Below, piece after piece: positions 25,720 to 34,319 of a stretch of 64,000 nucleotides of DNA. Both the position numbers and the translations under genes were made by a program. The notes under the pieces were generated by a model. It did no database searches and was not told where the DNA came from. It saw only the letters and a list, made by a program, of their open reading frames with translations. The first letter of the stretch is position 1. Each line of letters begins with the position of its first letter. This stretch comes from Pseudomonas fluorescens (GTDB lineage: Bacteria; Pseudomonadota; Gammaproteobacteria; Pseudomonadales; Pseudomonadaceae): NCBI RefSeq assembly GCF_040448305.1, contig NZ_CP148752.1, forward strand, positions 3,100,001-3,164,000, read 5' to 3'.

Positions 25720-26769
25720 ATGAAATCGCACACGCTCAAGCACGGTTTTTATCCCTTGGTGTTGTCCGTGGCCATGGGCCTGGGCAGCGCTCAGGCAGCA
25801 TCGGACATGGTGGTGGTCGGATACGGCGGAGCCGGACAAAAAGCCCAGGACATGGCGTTCTTTCAACCCTTCGCCGCCGAGGATCAAAGCAAGGTGATCC
25901 AGAGCGAATACAACGGCGAGATGGCGAAAATCAAAGTGATGGTCGACACCGGCAACGTCGACTGGGACGTGGTGCAGATCGAAGGCCCGGACCTGATGCG
26001 CGGCTGCGAGGAAGGCATGTACGAGCGTCTGGACTGGACACGTCTGGGCCACGCCGACCAGTTGATCCCCGAGGCGGCGCAGGAATGCGGGTCTGCGGCG
26101 CTGGTGTGGAGCGTGGCGATTGCCTACGACACCGACAAACTGTCCCAGGCCCCGACCTCGTGGGCAGACTTTTGGGACGTAAAGAAAACCCCCGGCAAGC
26201 GTGGGCTGCGCAAACGCGCGGTGTACAACCTGGAGTTCGCCTTGCTGGCCGACGGGGTCAAGACCGAAGACGTCTACAAGGTGCTCGGCACCCCGCAGGG
26301 TGTGGACCGGGCATTCGCCAAACTCACTGAGCTCAAGCCTTACATCCAGTGGTGGGAGGCGGGCGCACAACCGCCGCAATGGCTGACCGCCGGCGATGTG
26401 GTGATGACCTCGACCTACAGCGGACGCATCGCCGACGCCGCGCAGAAAGGCAGCCACCTCGCTCTGGTCTGGCCCGGCAGCCTGTACGGCATGGACTACT
26501 GGGCGATCATCAAAGGCTCCCGGCATGTGGATCAGGCCAAGCGTTTTATCGCCTTCGCCAATCAGCCGGACGCCCAGGTCAACTACGTGCAGCAGATCCC
26601 CTACGGCCCGACCAACACCCAGGCCGCCGCACGGCTGGACGACAAACTGGCGCAATGGGTGCCCACCGCGCCGCAGAACCTCAAGGGCGCACTGTCGATG
26701 AACGTCGGTTTCTGGGTCGATCATGGCGAAGAGCTCGAAGAGCGCTTCAACGCCTGGGCCAGCAAATAA
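25720..26769 (+). CDS. Extracellular solute-binding protein (PotD-like, polyamine/opine class), orphan
   Basis: This 349-residue protein has a signal peptide (to about GSAQA) and the SBP_bac_8 fold of PotD/AgtB-type proteins: MVVVGYGGAGQKAQDMAF, VDTGNVDWDVVQIEGPDLMRGCEEG, and QPPQWLTAGDVVMTSTYSGRI. No permease or ATPase gene lies nearby, so uptake must use a transporter encoded elsewhere. It starts an operon with the class II aldolase gene 75 bp downstream. The ligand is likely an amine or amino acid derivative, judged from the neighbours, but this is not shown. The start is well placed after AAGAGGAACC. Confidence 0.8.
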   Translation: MKSHTLKHGFYPLVLSVAMGLGSAQAASDMVVVGYGGAGQKAQDMAFFQPFAAEDQSKVIQSEYNGEMAKIKVMVDTGNVDWDVVQIEGPDLMRGCEEGMYERLDWTRLGHADQLIPEAAQECGSAALVWSVAIAYDTDKLSQAPTSWADFWDVKKTPGKRGLRKRAVYNLEFALLADGVKTEDVYKVLGTPQGVDRAFAKLTELKPYIQWWEAGAQPPQWLTAGDVVMTSTYSGRIADAAQKGSHLALVWPGSLYGMDYWAIIKGSRHVDQAKRFIAFANQPDAQVNYVQQIPYGPTNTQAAARLDDKLAQWVPTAPQNLKGALSMNVGFWVDHGEELEERFNAWASK

Positions 26770-26844
26770 TCACGGATGGCTGGACGTGTCCAAGCGTCCA
26801 ACCATACTGTCTGCCCCAGCCGATCAGCCTGGAGAACCACAAGA

Positions 26845-27633
26845 ATGAACAACATCGCTACCCACCTGGCCCCTGAACGCAGCGCCACCGAGCAGCGCCT
26901 GCGTGAGGAGCTGGCGGCCTGTTACCGCTTGATTACGCACTTTCGCATGACCGATCTGATCTTCACCCACATCTCGGTGCGCATTCCGGGGCCGGAGCAT
27001 CACTTTCTGATCAACCCTTACGGGCTGATGTTCGATGAAATCACCGCGTCGAATCTGGTGAAGATCGACCTCGATGGTCACGCCGTGGAGCCGTCGCCGT
27101 ATCCGGTCAACCCGGCCGGTTTTGTGATTCACAGCGCGATCCATGGTGCCCGTGAAGATGCGCAATGCGTGCTGCATACCCATACCAAATCCGGGTGTGC
27201 GGTGGCGGCGTTGAGGTGCGGGTTGTTGCCGGTGAACCAGATTTCCATGGAGTTCTATGGCCGCGTTGCCTACCACGACTATGAAGGCGTGGCGCTGGAC
27301 CTGAGCGAGCAGCAACGGCTGGTGGCGGACTTGGGCGACAAGTCGGTACTGATGCTGCGCAACCATGGTTTGCTGACGGTGGGCGAGACGGTGAGCCAAG
27401 CGTTCCTGCGCATGTACTACCTGGAAAAGGCCTGTGAGATTCAGTTGGCGGCCATGGCTGCCGGTGAGTTGGTGCTGCCGCCGGCGGAGGTTTGCGCGCA
27501 TACCGAGCGGCAGTTCAATGATCCGGGGCGACCGTTGGAGGACGGGGAACTGAGTGATCCCGATGCCATGCAACTGGCCTGGGCGGCGTTGTTGCGGATG
27601 CTGGATCGGGTGGCGCCGGGGTATCGGGACTGA
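26845..27633 (+). CDS. Class II aldolase/adducin-family protein
   Basis: This 262-residue protein has the zinc-dependent class II aldolase fold, with FTHISVRIPGPEHHFLINPYGL, the HTHTKSGCAVAAL histidine pair, MEFYGRVAYHDYEG and MLRNHGLLTVGETV (third histidine). Members include fuculose-1-phosphate aldolase, but a large branch in amine and aromatic clusters has no assigned reaction. It follows the orphan binding protein, so its substrate may be a breakdown product of whatever that protein captures. A REP doublet follows. Function beyond the family is unknown. Confidence 0.8.
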   Translation: MNNIATHLAPERSATEQRLREELAACYRLITHFRMTDLIFTHISVRIPGPEHHFLINPYGLMFDEITASNLVKIDLDGHAVEPSPYPVNPAGFVIHSAIHGAREDAQCVLHTHTKSGCAVAALRCGLLPVNQISMEFYGRVAYHDYEGVALDLSEQQRLVADLGDKSVLMLRNHGLLTVGETVSQAFLRMYYLEKACEIQLAAMAAGELVLPPAEVCAHTERQFNDPGRPLEDGELSDPDAMQLAWAALLRMLDRVAPGYRD

Positions 27634-27662
27634 CCTCGGCTCTCGGTTGTTCAGTCTGGCCT

Positions 27663-27758
27663 CATCGCGAGCAGGCTCGCTCCCACAGGGGGTTTGCGTA
27701 GTACACGGAATATGTGGCAACCCGGATCAAATGTGGGAGCGGGCTTGCTCGCGAAGCA
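27663..27758. repeat. REP doublet (outward arrangement)
   Basis: Here the left copy reads CATCGCGAGCAGGCTCGCTC and the right copy GTGGGAGCGGGCTTGCTCGC, so the arms are reversed relative to most other pairs in the window. Confidence 0.85.
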
Positions 27759-27879
27759 GGCACCACGGTCTACCAGACTGGCAACTGACTGGAGCAATGG
27801 CCCGCTCTTGCTGTACAGTCGTTCAGCCCGCCGCTTACCCGCACAGGCCTAAACGATTGAACCAAGGAGCGTGTCGCCG

Positions 27880-28527
27880 ATGAATCAGGAAGCCCGTTTT
27901 TCCCGCATGGAACCGGAGTTGCGCAAAGCCAACCTGATCGAGGCGACGCTGGTGTGCCTCAAGCGTCACGGCTTCCAGGGCGCGTCGATCCGCAAGATAT
28001 CCGCCGAGGCCGGGGTCTCGGTGGGGCTGATCAGCCATCACTATTCCGGCAAGGATGAACTGGTGGCCGAGGCCTACATGGCGATCACCGGGCGGGTCAT
28101 GACCTTGCTGCGCGATGCCATGGAGCAAGCCGCGCCGAATGCCCGGGAGCGCTTGTCGGCGTTTTTCCGTGGATCGTTTTCCGCCGAGCTGCTCGATCCG
28201 CAACTGATCGATGCGTGGCTGGCGTTCTGGGGCGCGGTGAAAACCGCCGAGGCCATCAACCAGGCCCACGATCATTCCTATGGCGAGTATCGCGGCATCC
28301 TGCGCAAGGTTCTGGCGGAACTGGCCCGGGAGGAAGGCTGGGAAAATTTCGACGCCGACCTTGCCGCTATCAGTCTCAGCGCGTTGCTCGACGGCTTGTG
28401 GCTGGAGTCCGGGCTGAACCCCGGTACCTTCACCCCGGAGCAAGGCATCCAGATTTGCGAGGCCTGGGTCGATGGTTTACAGGCCGGCGGACGCCAGCGT
28501 TTTTGCGTGCAGACGAGCGACTGTTGA
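27880..28527 (+). CDS. TetR-family regulator (BetI-like)
   Basis: This 215-residue protein has an N-terminal TetR helix-turn-helix (KANLIEATLVCLKRHGFQG, SVGLISHHYSGKDELVAEAY) and a C-terminal domain with DAWLAFWGAVKTAEAINQAH, typical of the BetI-like group, which often responds to choline or related compounds. I prefer the ATG at 27880 (AAGGAG about 10 nt upstream) over the in-frame GTG at 27871. It precedes the aru regulators by 92 bp and follows the aldolase gene; its target is not evident. Confidence 0.82.
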   Translation: MNQEARFSRMEPELRKANLIEATLVCLKRHGFQGASIRKISAEAGVSVGLISHHYSGKDELVAEAYMAITGRVMTLLRDAMEQAAPNARERLSAFFRGSFSAELLDPQLIDAWLAFWGAVKTAEAINQAHDHSYGEYRGILRKVLAELAREEGWENFDADLAAISLSALLDGLWLESGLNPGTFTPEQGIQICEAWVDGLQAGGRQRFCVQTSDC

Positions 28528-28619
28528 TCAGTCGTTCAGTACTGGATACTCTCTGGCGCCGATGCAGGAAAACACTCTAATAAGAAACTGGCCTTCGGGC
28601 CTGAGCCGGACACCAAGCG

Positions 28620-29336
28620 ATGACTCCTCGGGTATTGATCGTCGATGACGATCCGCTGATTCGTGATCTGCTGCACGCCTACCTGTCCCAGGAAGGTTAC
28701 GAAGTCCATTGCGCCGCCACGGCGGAATTGGCGGAAACCTTCCTCGCCAGCCAGACCGTCGACCTGGTGATGCTCGACATCCGCCTGCCGGGCAAGGACG
28801 GCCTGACCCTGACCCGCGAGCTGCGGGTGCGGTCGGAGGTCGGGATCATCCTGATCACCGGGCGCAACGATGAAATCGACCGCATCGTCGGCCTTGAATG
28901 CGGCGCCGATGACTACGTGATCAAACCCCTCAATCCAAGGGAACTGGTGTCCCGGGCGAAAAACCTGATTCGCCGGGTCCGTCATGCGCAAACCCCAGCG
29001 CCGGCCGTCGTGGCGGCCAAGCCGGTCAAGCAGTTCGCCGACTGGGCGTTGGACACCGACCGCCGTCGCCTGATCGACCCGTCCGGCAGCGAAACCCTGC
29101 TGACCCACGGCGAATACCAGTTGCTCAGCGTGTTCCTGCGCAACAGCGGCCACACCCTCAGCCGCGACCAGTTGATGGACCAGATCCGCAACCGCGAATG
29201 GGTGCCCAACGACCGCTCCATCGACGTGCTGGTCGGGCGCCTGCGCCGCAAGTTGCACGACGATCCGGCCGAACCCCAGTTGATCATCACCATTCACGGC
29301 GCCGGTTACCTGTTCACCGCCAGCGTGGCGGCCTGA
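28620..29336 (+). CDS. aruR: OmpR-family response regulator of the aru locus
   Basis: This 238-residue protein has a receiver domain (IVDDDPLIRDLL; phosphoacceptor Asp53 in VMLDIRLPGKDG; Lys in DDYVIKPLNP) and a C-terminal winged helix (LLTHGEYQLLSVFL, RSIDVLVGRLRRKL, IHGAGYLF). It is first in a three-gene signalling set with a periplasmic protein and a hybrid kinase. The position upstream of aruI-aruH matches the P. aeruginosa AruRS system that induces the arginine transaminase pathway. Spacing to the next gene is 5 bp, so they form an operon. Confidence 0.85.
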   Translation: MTPRVLIVDDDPLIRDLLHAYLSQEGYEVHCAATAELAETFLASQTVDLVMLDIRLPGKDGLTLTRELRVRSEVGIILITGRNDEIDRIVGLECGADDYVIKPLNPRELVSRAKNLIRRVRHAQTPAPAVVAAKPVKQFADWALDTDRRRLIDPSGSETLLTHGEYQLLSVFLRNSGHTLSRDQLMDQIRNREWVPNDRSIDVLVGRLRRKLHDDPAEPQLIITIHGAGYLFTASVAA

Positions 29337-29341
29337 AGCTG

Positions 29342-30115
29342 ATGGCGCGATGGTTTTGCTTGCTGGCGCTGCTGGTGGCCGGCCATGCCGTCGCGGCGGA
29401 CAAGGTTCGCTATTGCGATTACCCGGTGTACCCGCCGATCTCCTGGAGTGATGGCAAGCAGGTGCGCGGCCTGGCACCGAACGTGGTGAAAAACCTGTTC
29501 GGCCAGTTGGGTTACGAGGTCGAGATCGTGGTGCTGGGCAACTGGAAACGCTGCCTGCTGGACGCCGCCGAAGGCCGGGTCGATGTGGTGCTGGCCTACA
29601 GCACCGCGCAACGGGAGCAAAGCATGCTGTTCTCGACAGTGCCGGTATTGCGTGAAGAAGTGGCGTTGTTCATCAACCGCCAGCACCCGGTGAAATTCGA
29701 ACAACTGGACGACCTGGCCCATTACCGTGGTGGCCTGTTGTTTGGCGAGAGCTACGGTGTGGAGTTCGATCGCATGGTCGCGCGCAACAACAATATCGAA
29801 TGGGTTTCCGACAGCCACCAGAACTTCGGCAAGCTGATTCGCGGGCGCATCGATTTCATCACCCAGGAGCGACGCACCGGCCAGCTGTACGTGGAAAACC
29901 TGCCCGGTGGCCAGGACATCATTGCCTTGCCCAAGGCATTGAACGTGGACTATCTGCGGGTTGCCGTGTCGCGGCGCTCGCCCTTGGCCGCTCGCATGCC
30001 CGAGATCAATGCGCAGTTGCAACGCATGGTCGATGCCGGTGACATCGAGCGCTGGCTCAACGAGAGCGAAGTGACCTACCGCGACATGATCAACCTGCCG
30101 GCGGATGCGCAATGA
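29342..30115 (+). CDS. Periplasmic family-3 solute-binding protein of the aru signalling operon
   Basis: This 257-residue protein begins with a signal peptide (MARWFCLLALLVAGHAVAAD) and has a single SBP_bac_3 domain (VRYCDYPVYPPISWSDG, APNVVKNLFGQLGYEVEIV). It sits between the response regulator and the sensor kinase and overlaps the kinase gene by 4 bp (ATGA), so it is most likely an accessory ligand-binding protein for that kinase rather than a transport component. No permease gene follows. Bound ligand is presumably arginine or a related guanidino compound, by context only. Confidence 0.8.
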   Translation: MARWFCLLALLVAGHAVAADKVRYCDYPVYPPISWSDGKQVRGLAPNVVKNLFGQLGYEVEIVVLGNWKRCLLDAAEGRVDVVLAYSTAQREQSMLFSTVPVLREEVALFINRQHPVKFEQLDDLAHYRGGLLFGESYGVEFDRMVARNNNIEWVSDSHQNFGKLIRGRIDFITQERRTGQLYVENLPGGQDIIALPKALNVDYLRVAVSRRSPLAARMPEINAQLQRMVDAGDIERWLNESEVTYRDMINLPADAQ

Positions 30116-32367
30116 TTCGCGCCCGTCCCGGTGGACTGTTGCGGCGCCTGTTGCTGTTCATTCTGTTGTTCAGCCTGTGCTTCACCGTGCTGGCCAGCAG
30201 CGTGCAGCTGTACATCGAGTATCGACGGGAAATGCGCGACATCGATTCGCGCATGGAGCTGATCCGCGCCGGCTACCTGGCCAGCCTGGAACGCAGCCTC
30301 TGGGACTTGAACCAGGAGCAGTTGAACGTGCAGTTGCGCGGGCTGGTGGACTTCTCCGACGTCGCCCGGGTGCACTTGACCAGCGCCGATTTCGACCTGG
30401 TTCAGGGCAACCCGGACCCCACGGGACCGCTGCGTATCGAGCGTTTTGTCCTGGACTATCAGCCGCCGTCCGGCCCTTTGCGCAACCTTGGCGAGCTGGA
30501 GGTCAGTACGGATCTGGGGGCGGTGTACCAGCGTCTCTACGCCACCGGTTTGACCAGTCTGTTGTGGATGGCGGTGTTCCTCTGCGGTCTGGCCGTGGCG
30601 TTGTCGGGGTTGTTTTATCGACTGGTGACCCGGCACCTGAAAGTCATGGCCGAGTTTGCCCGGCGCATCGCCGCCGGTGAATGGCATGAACCCCTGCACC
30701 TGGACAAGCGTCGCGGCAGCGATGAAATCGACACCGTGGCCCATGCGCTGGACGATATGCGCCGGGCGATCCTGCGGGACATCGAGCGCCGGGAAACCGA
30801 TCGCCTGGCCTTGCAGGACAATCGTGACGAGCTGCTGAAAATGGTCGAGCGCCGCACCGCCAGCCTGATGCGCGCCAAAGACGAGGCGGAAGCGGCCAAC
30901 CTTGCCAAGTCGCGGTTCCTGGCGACCATGAGCCACGAACTGCGCACGCCACTCAATGGCATTCTCGGCATGGCCGAGCTGCTGCGCGGCGCGCGTCTGG
31001 ACGCCCAGGACGGCAAACGCCTGGATGCCTTGCACAAGGCCGGCGAAGGCTTGCTGACGATACTCAATGAGGTGCTGTATTTCGCCAAGCTGGAGGAGGG
31101 CGTCAGCCATCCCGAACCGGTGGATTTCTCGCTGCGCCAGTTGCTCGACGAGGTACTCACGCTGTTGGAACCGAGAGCGCTGAACAACGACACGATCCTC
31201 AGTTGCCGCATCGATCAACGGATTGCCGAGTATCACCACGGTGCCGAGCAGTTCCTGCGTCAAGTGCTGAGCAACCTGCTGGCCAACGCGATCAAGTTCA
31301 CCGAAGGCGGCGAAGTCAGCGTCGAGGTAGCGCTGCTCAGCGAAACCGGTGAACAGGCGGGGCAGCGGCTGAGGGTCAGTGTCACGGACGACGGCATCGG
31401 CATTGCCCCTTTGACGCAGGCGAAGATTTTCGAGCGCTTCACCCAGGCCAGCGAAGAAGTCGCGCAACGTTTTGGTGGCACCGGGCTGGGGTTGGCGATC
31501 TGCAAACATCTGGTGGAGCAGATGGGCGGCTGCATCGGCGTGGACAGTGAAGAGGGGCGCGGCAGTTGCTTCTGGTTCGAACTGTCCTTGCCGCCGGCAA
31601 GCGGCGTGGCTGAGGCCCCGCCGGTGCGGGCGGCGGGGCCGGCACTGAACATCCTGGTGGTCGAAGACGTGGCGCTCAATCGCGAAGTGGTCAAGGGCTT
31701 GCTGCAACGGGACGGCCACCGGGTGTGGCTCGCCGAAGAAGCGGATCAGGCACTGGAACACTGCGCGGCGCGGGTGTTCGATCTGATGCTGCTGGACGTG
31801 CATCTGCCGGGCATCAGCGGTGTCGAGTTATGCCGGCAGATCCGCAACGGTGACGGACCGAACCGCCATACGCGCATTTTCGCCTTGACCGCCAGCGTGC
31901 AACCGGCACTGGTGCGCGGTTATCTGGAGGCCGGTATGGACGGTGTCCTGGCCAAACCCTTGAAGCTGGAAAACCTGCGCCAGGTGCTGGAAGGGCAGGC
32001 GCCTATGGCCGAGTCGCTGCCGAGCGATGAGGCAATGGACTGGCCGCTGTTGCAGACCCATCGCAACTTGCTCGGCGAGCAAAAAGTCCAGAGTTTGCTG
32101 GCGGTGCTGCGCGACTCGATTCTTCAGCACCGCGATGCGCTGCATGAAGCCATTGCCGCCGACGACTGCACCGAGGTCGCGCAACTGGCGCACCGTCTGG
32201 CCGGCAGTTGTGATTCGCTGGGGTTTCGCTCACTGGCCACGATGCTCAGGGCGCTGGAGACGTTGGCCTTGGGCAACGATGAATCGGCGATCCGCCACAT
32301 GAACCCCGCGCTGGATGAACAAATGCAGCAGGCACTGACCACCCTGAAAGGCCTGTTGCAAAGCTGA
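30112..32367 (+). CDS. aruS: Hybrid sensor histidine kinase of the aru locus
   Basis: This 751-residue protein has an N-terminal transmembrane helix (10-30), a periplasmic loop of about 115 residues, a second helix (about 146-168), a HAMP segment, a HisKA domain with His275 (MSHELRTPLNGI), an HATPase domain (NLLANAIKF, DDGIGI, FGGTGLGLAICK), a receiver domain with Asp562 (LLDVHLPGISG) and a C-terminal Hpt domain with His694 (LAHRLAGSCDSLG). This is a complete TorS/ArcB-style phosphorelay. The partner output is the OmpR-type regulator encoded first in the operon. The short sensor loop fits a kinase that reads a separate periplasmic binding protein, encoded just upstream. Confidence 0.88.
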   Translation: MIRARPGGLLRRLLLFILLFSLCFTVLASSVQLYIEYRREMRDIDSRMELIRAGYLASLERSLWDLNQEQLNVQLRGLVDFSDVARVHLTSADFDLVQGNPDPTGPLRIERFVLDYQPPSGPLRNLGELEVSTDLGAVYQRLYATGLTSLLWMAVFLCGLAVALSGLFYRLVTRHLKVMAEFARRIAAGEWHEPLHLDKRRGSDEIDTVAHALDDMRRAILRDIERRETDRLALQDNRDELLKMVERRTASLMRAKDEAEAANLAKSRFLATMSHELRTPLNGILGMAELLRGARLDAQDGKRLDALHKAGEGLLTILNEVLYFAKLEEGVSHPEPVDFSLRQLLDEVLTLLEPRALNNDTILSCRIDQRIAEYHHGAEQFLRQVLSNLLANAIKFTEGGEVSVEVALLSETGEQAGQRLRVSVTDDGIGIAPLTQAKIFERFTQASEEVAQRFGGTGLGLAICKHLVEQMGGCIGVDSEEGRGSCFWFELSLPPASGVAEAPPVRAAGPALNILVVEDVALNREVVKGLLQRDGHRVWLAEEADQALEHCAARVFDLMLLDVHLPGISGVELCRQIRNGDGPNRHTRIFALTASVQPALVRGYLEAGMDGVLAKPLKLENLRQVLEGQAPMAESLPSDEAMDWPLLQTHRNLLGEQKVQSLLAVLRDSILQHRDALHEAIAADDCTEVAQLAHRLAGSCDSLGFRSLATMLRALETLALGNDESAIRHMNPALDEQMQQALTTLKGLLQS

Positions 32368-32484
32368 CGTACAAGTTTGTTACGACTTTGTACAACTTCG
32401 ATCTTTACGGTCAACGCGAACTTACATGGCTTTCCAATAATCGACGCAACCGCCGCAGCGCGGTCTTCGAAGCTTATTGGAGAT

Positions 32485-32492
32485 AATAATAA
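32485..32492 (+). promoter_or_regulatory. A-rich Hfq/Crc-type motif before the leader ORF
   Basis: AATAATAA fits the AANAANAA catabolite motif and overlaps the start region of the 24-codon leader ORF. It suggests carbon catabolite control of the arginine-linked permease. Motif match only. Confidence 0.4.
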
Positions 32493-32566
32493 TGAATTGC
32501 CGTAAAGCTGATCCCTCCCTGCGCCGTGACGAGCTGTCGCGCGCTGCAAACCTCACTGACTGCTGA
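32492..32566 (+). CDS. Possible 24-residue arginine-rich leader peptide
   Basis: A short ORF reads MNCRKADPSLRRDELSRAAN then LTDC. It has a strong ribosome site (GGAG, 9 nt spacing) and ends 9 bp before the permease start, with the permease ribosome site (GAGG) overlapping its stop codon. Four of 24 codons are arginine (two CGT, two CGC). A short translated ORF here could couple or attenuate permease translation in response to arginine. I do not recognise it as a known leader; conservation in related genomes would decide. Confidence 0.45.
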   Translation: MNCRKADPSLRRDELSRAANLTDC

Positions 32567-32575
32567 GGTGCCGAC

Positions 32576-33988
32576 ATGAACGAAAATACTGATCATAAAG
32601 GCATCCAGCTGACCCGCGCCCTCAAGAGCCGGCACATCTTCATGCTGTCGTTGGGCGGCGTCATCGGCACCGGGTTGTTCATGGGCTCCGGCGTGACCAT
32701 CAATCAGGGCGGCCCGGTGGGGGCGATCCTGGCTTACCTGGTCGCGGGTTTCCTGATGTACCTGGTGATGGTCTGCCTGGGTGAACTGTCGGTGCAGATG
32801 CCGGTGTCCGGTTCGTTCCAGACCCATGCCACCAAATACATCGGCCCGGCCACCGGGTTCATGATCGGCTGGGTGTACTGGATGAGTTGGGCCACCACCG
32901 TGGGCCTGGAGTTCACCGCCGCCGGCATGCTGATGACCCGCTGGTTCCCGGAGGTGCCGATCTGGTACTGGTCGGCGCTGTTCGTGGTGGTGCTGTTCGG
33001 TATCAATGCCATGGCGACCCGCGCCTTTGGTGAAGCCGAATACTGGTTCTCGGGGATCAAGGTCGCGGCGATTCTCGGTTTCATCGTGGTCGGCGTGCTG
33101 GTGATCTTCGGCGTGATGCCCCTGAGCAGCGGCGCACCGGCACCGATGGCGAGCAACCTGATCGGCGATTCGTTGTTCCCCAACGGCCTGTCGGCGGTGT
33201 TCGCGGTGATGATGACCGTGGTCTACGCGTTCCAGGGTTGCGAGATCATGGGCGTGGCGGCCGGTGAAACCGATCAGCCGGAAAAGAGCATTCCCCGCGC
33301 CGTACGCAACGTGGTGTTCCGCGTGCTGATCTTCTACGTGCTGGCGATCATCGTGCTGTCGGCCATCGTGCCGTGGCAGCAGGCGGGCCTGATGGAAAGC
33401 CCGTTCGTGCAGGTGTTCGACATGGTCGGCATTCCTTATGCGGCCGACCTGATGAACTTCGTGATCCTCACCGCGATCCTCTCGGTGGGCAACTCCGGCC
33501 TGTATGCCTCGACGCGCATCCTGTGGGCGATGTCGAAAACCGGTATGGCGCCGAAAAGCCTGTCGCATCTGAGCAAACGCGGTGTGCCATTGCGCGCCTT
33601 GAGCATCACCCTGTGCTTCGCACTGGTGTCGCTGATGACCAGCTTCGTCGCCGCCGACACCTTGTTCATGGTGCTGATGGCGGTGAGCGGCATGTCCGGC
33701 ACCGTGACCTGGATTGTCATCGCGCTGGCGCAGTACAAGTTCCGCAAGGCGTATCTGCGTGATGGCGGCAAACTCAGCGACCTGAAATACCGCGCGCCTT
33801 GGTTCCCGGTATTGCCGCTGATGTGCATCACGCTGTGCTGCTCGCTGTTCGTGTTCCTGGCCCTGGATGAAACCCAGCGCCCGTCGTTGTATTGGGGCTT
33901 TGGATTCATTGCGCTGTGCTATGGCGCGTACTTCCTGATTCATCGCAAGCGCCAGGGCGTGTTGGCGCCGAGCTTGCCGACTGCATAA
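32576..33988 (+). CDS. APC-family amino acid permease (arginine-linked)
   Basis: This 470-residue inner-membrane protein is an AAT-family amino-acid/polyamine permease with about 12 helices. The N-terminus KSRHIFMLSLGGVIGTGLF is the family's first helix and GXGXF-type substrate site; helix 8 carries ILSVGNSGLYASTRILWAMS. Closest recognisable relatives are the E. coli S-methylmethionine and arginine/ornithine-type permeases. Its place between aruS and the catabolic genes points to arginine or a related basic amino acid. The short leader ORF directly upstream and the A-rich motif are likely regulatory. Confidence 0.85.
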   Translation: MNENTDHKGIQLTRALKSRHIFMLSLGGVIGTGLFMGSGVTINQGGPVGAILAYLVAGFLMYLVMVCLGELSVQMPVSGSFQTHATKYIGPATGFMIGWVYWMSWATTVGLEFTAAGMLMTRWFPEVPIWYWSALFVVVLFGINAMATRAFGEAEYWFSGIKVAAILGFIVVGVLVIFGVMPLSSGAPAPMASNLIGDSLFPNGLSAVFAVMMTVVYAFQGCEIMGVAAGETDQPEKSIPRAVRNVVFRVLIFYVLAIIVLSAIVPWQQAGLMESPFVQVFDMVGIPYAADLMNFVILTAILSVGNSGLYASTRILWAMSKTGMAPKSLSHLSKRGVPLRALSITLCFALVSLMTSFVAADTLFMVLMAVSGMSGTVTWIVIALAQYKFRKAYLRDGGKLSDLKYRAPWFPVLPLMCITLCCSLFVFLALDETQRPSLYWGFGFIALCYGAYFLIHRKRQGVLAPSLPTA

Positions 33989-34010
33989 CACCTCCAGATA
34001 ACCGTTTCCC

Positions 34011-34102
34011 CTGTAGGAGCGAGCCTGCTCGCGATAGCGGTGGATCAGTCAACAGAAATGTTGAATGTGATTCCCTCATCGCGAGCAGGCTCGCTCCTAC
34101 AG
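34011..34102. repeat. REP doublet, spacer family B
   Basis: CTGTAGGAGCGAGCCTGCTC...GAGCAGGCTCGCTCCTACAG. Spacer contains GATCAGTCAAC...ATGTTGAATGTGATTCCCTC, shared in pattern with doublets at 20.1, 43.5 and 44.4 kb. Confidence 0.9.
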
Positions 34103-34250
34103 TTGTTTTGTGCTGGGTGTAGGCAGTTGTTCGAAGTTGTAACAGCGCTAACGGCTTACGCTCGCCCATCTATAAATAATTCAAAAAAATCAATGTGTTA
34201 CATGATTATTGAGCTTGTTACAGCCCATTCCTCCGCCGATTGCCGCCTTA

Positions 34251-34266
34251 CTGAACACTCGTTTAG
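34251..34266. promoter_or_regulatory. Possible operator upstream of the acyl-CoA operon
   Basis: CTGAAC-ACTC-GTTTAG is an imperfect inverted repeat (5 of 6 positions) 54 bp before the enoyl-CoA hydratase start. It resembles PsrA-like GAAAC-N-GTTTC sites loosely. Weak evidence. The surrounding 34103-34319 holds the operon promoter and no gene. Confidence 0.25.
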
Positions 34267-34319
34267 TATGGCCTCAAGTCGCATCACCTCAGACCAATCA
34301 CAATAATTCGAGGATTCCC

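Noticed and set aside
30076..31803. A 575-codon open frame antisense to the hybrid kinase
   Set aside because: The sense strand encodes a full kinase with His275, Asp562 and His694; the antisense product shows no family features.
32369..32395. TTGTACAA palindrome downstream of aruS as a terminator or operator
   Set aside because: Short and AT-rich with a weak stem, no T-run, and too far from the permease start to interpret.
32474..33991. A 505-codon minus-strand frame opposite the amino-acid permease
   Set aside because: Extremely His/Gln/Asp-rich, no signal or domain, antisense to a clear 12-helix transporter.
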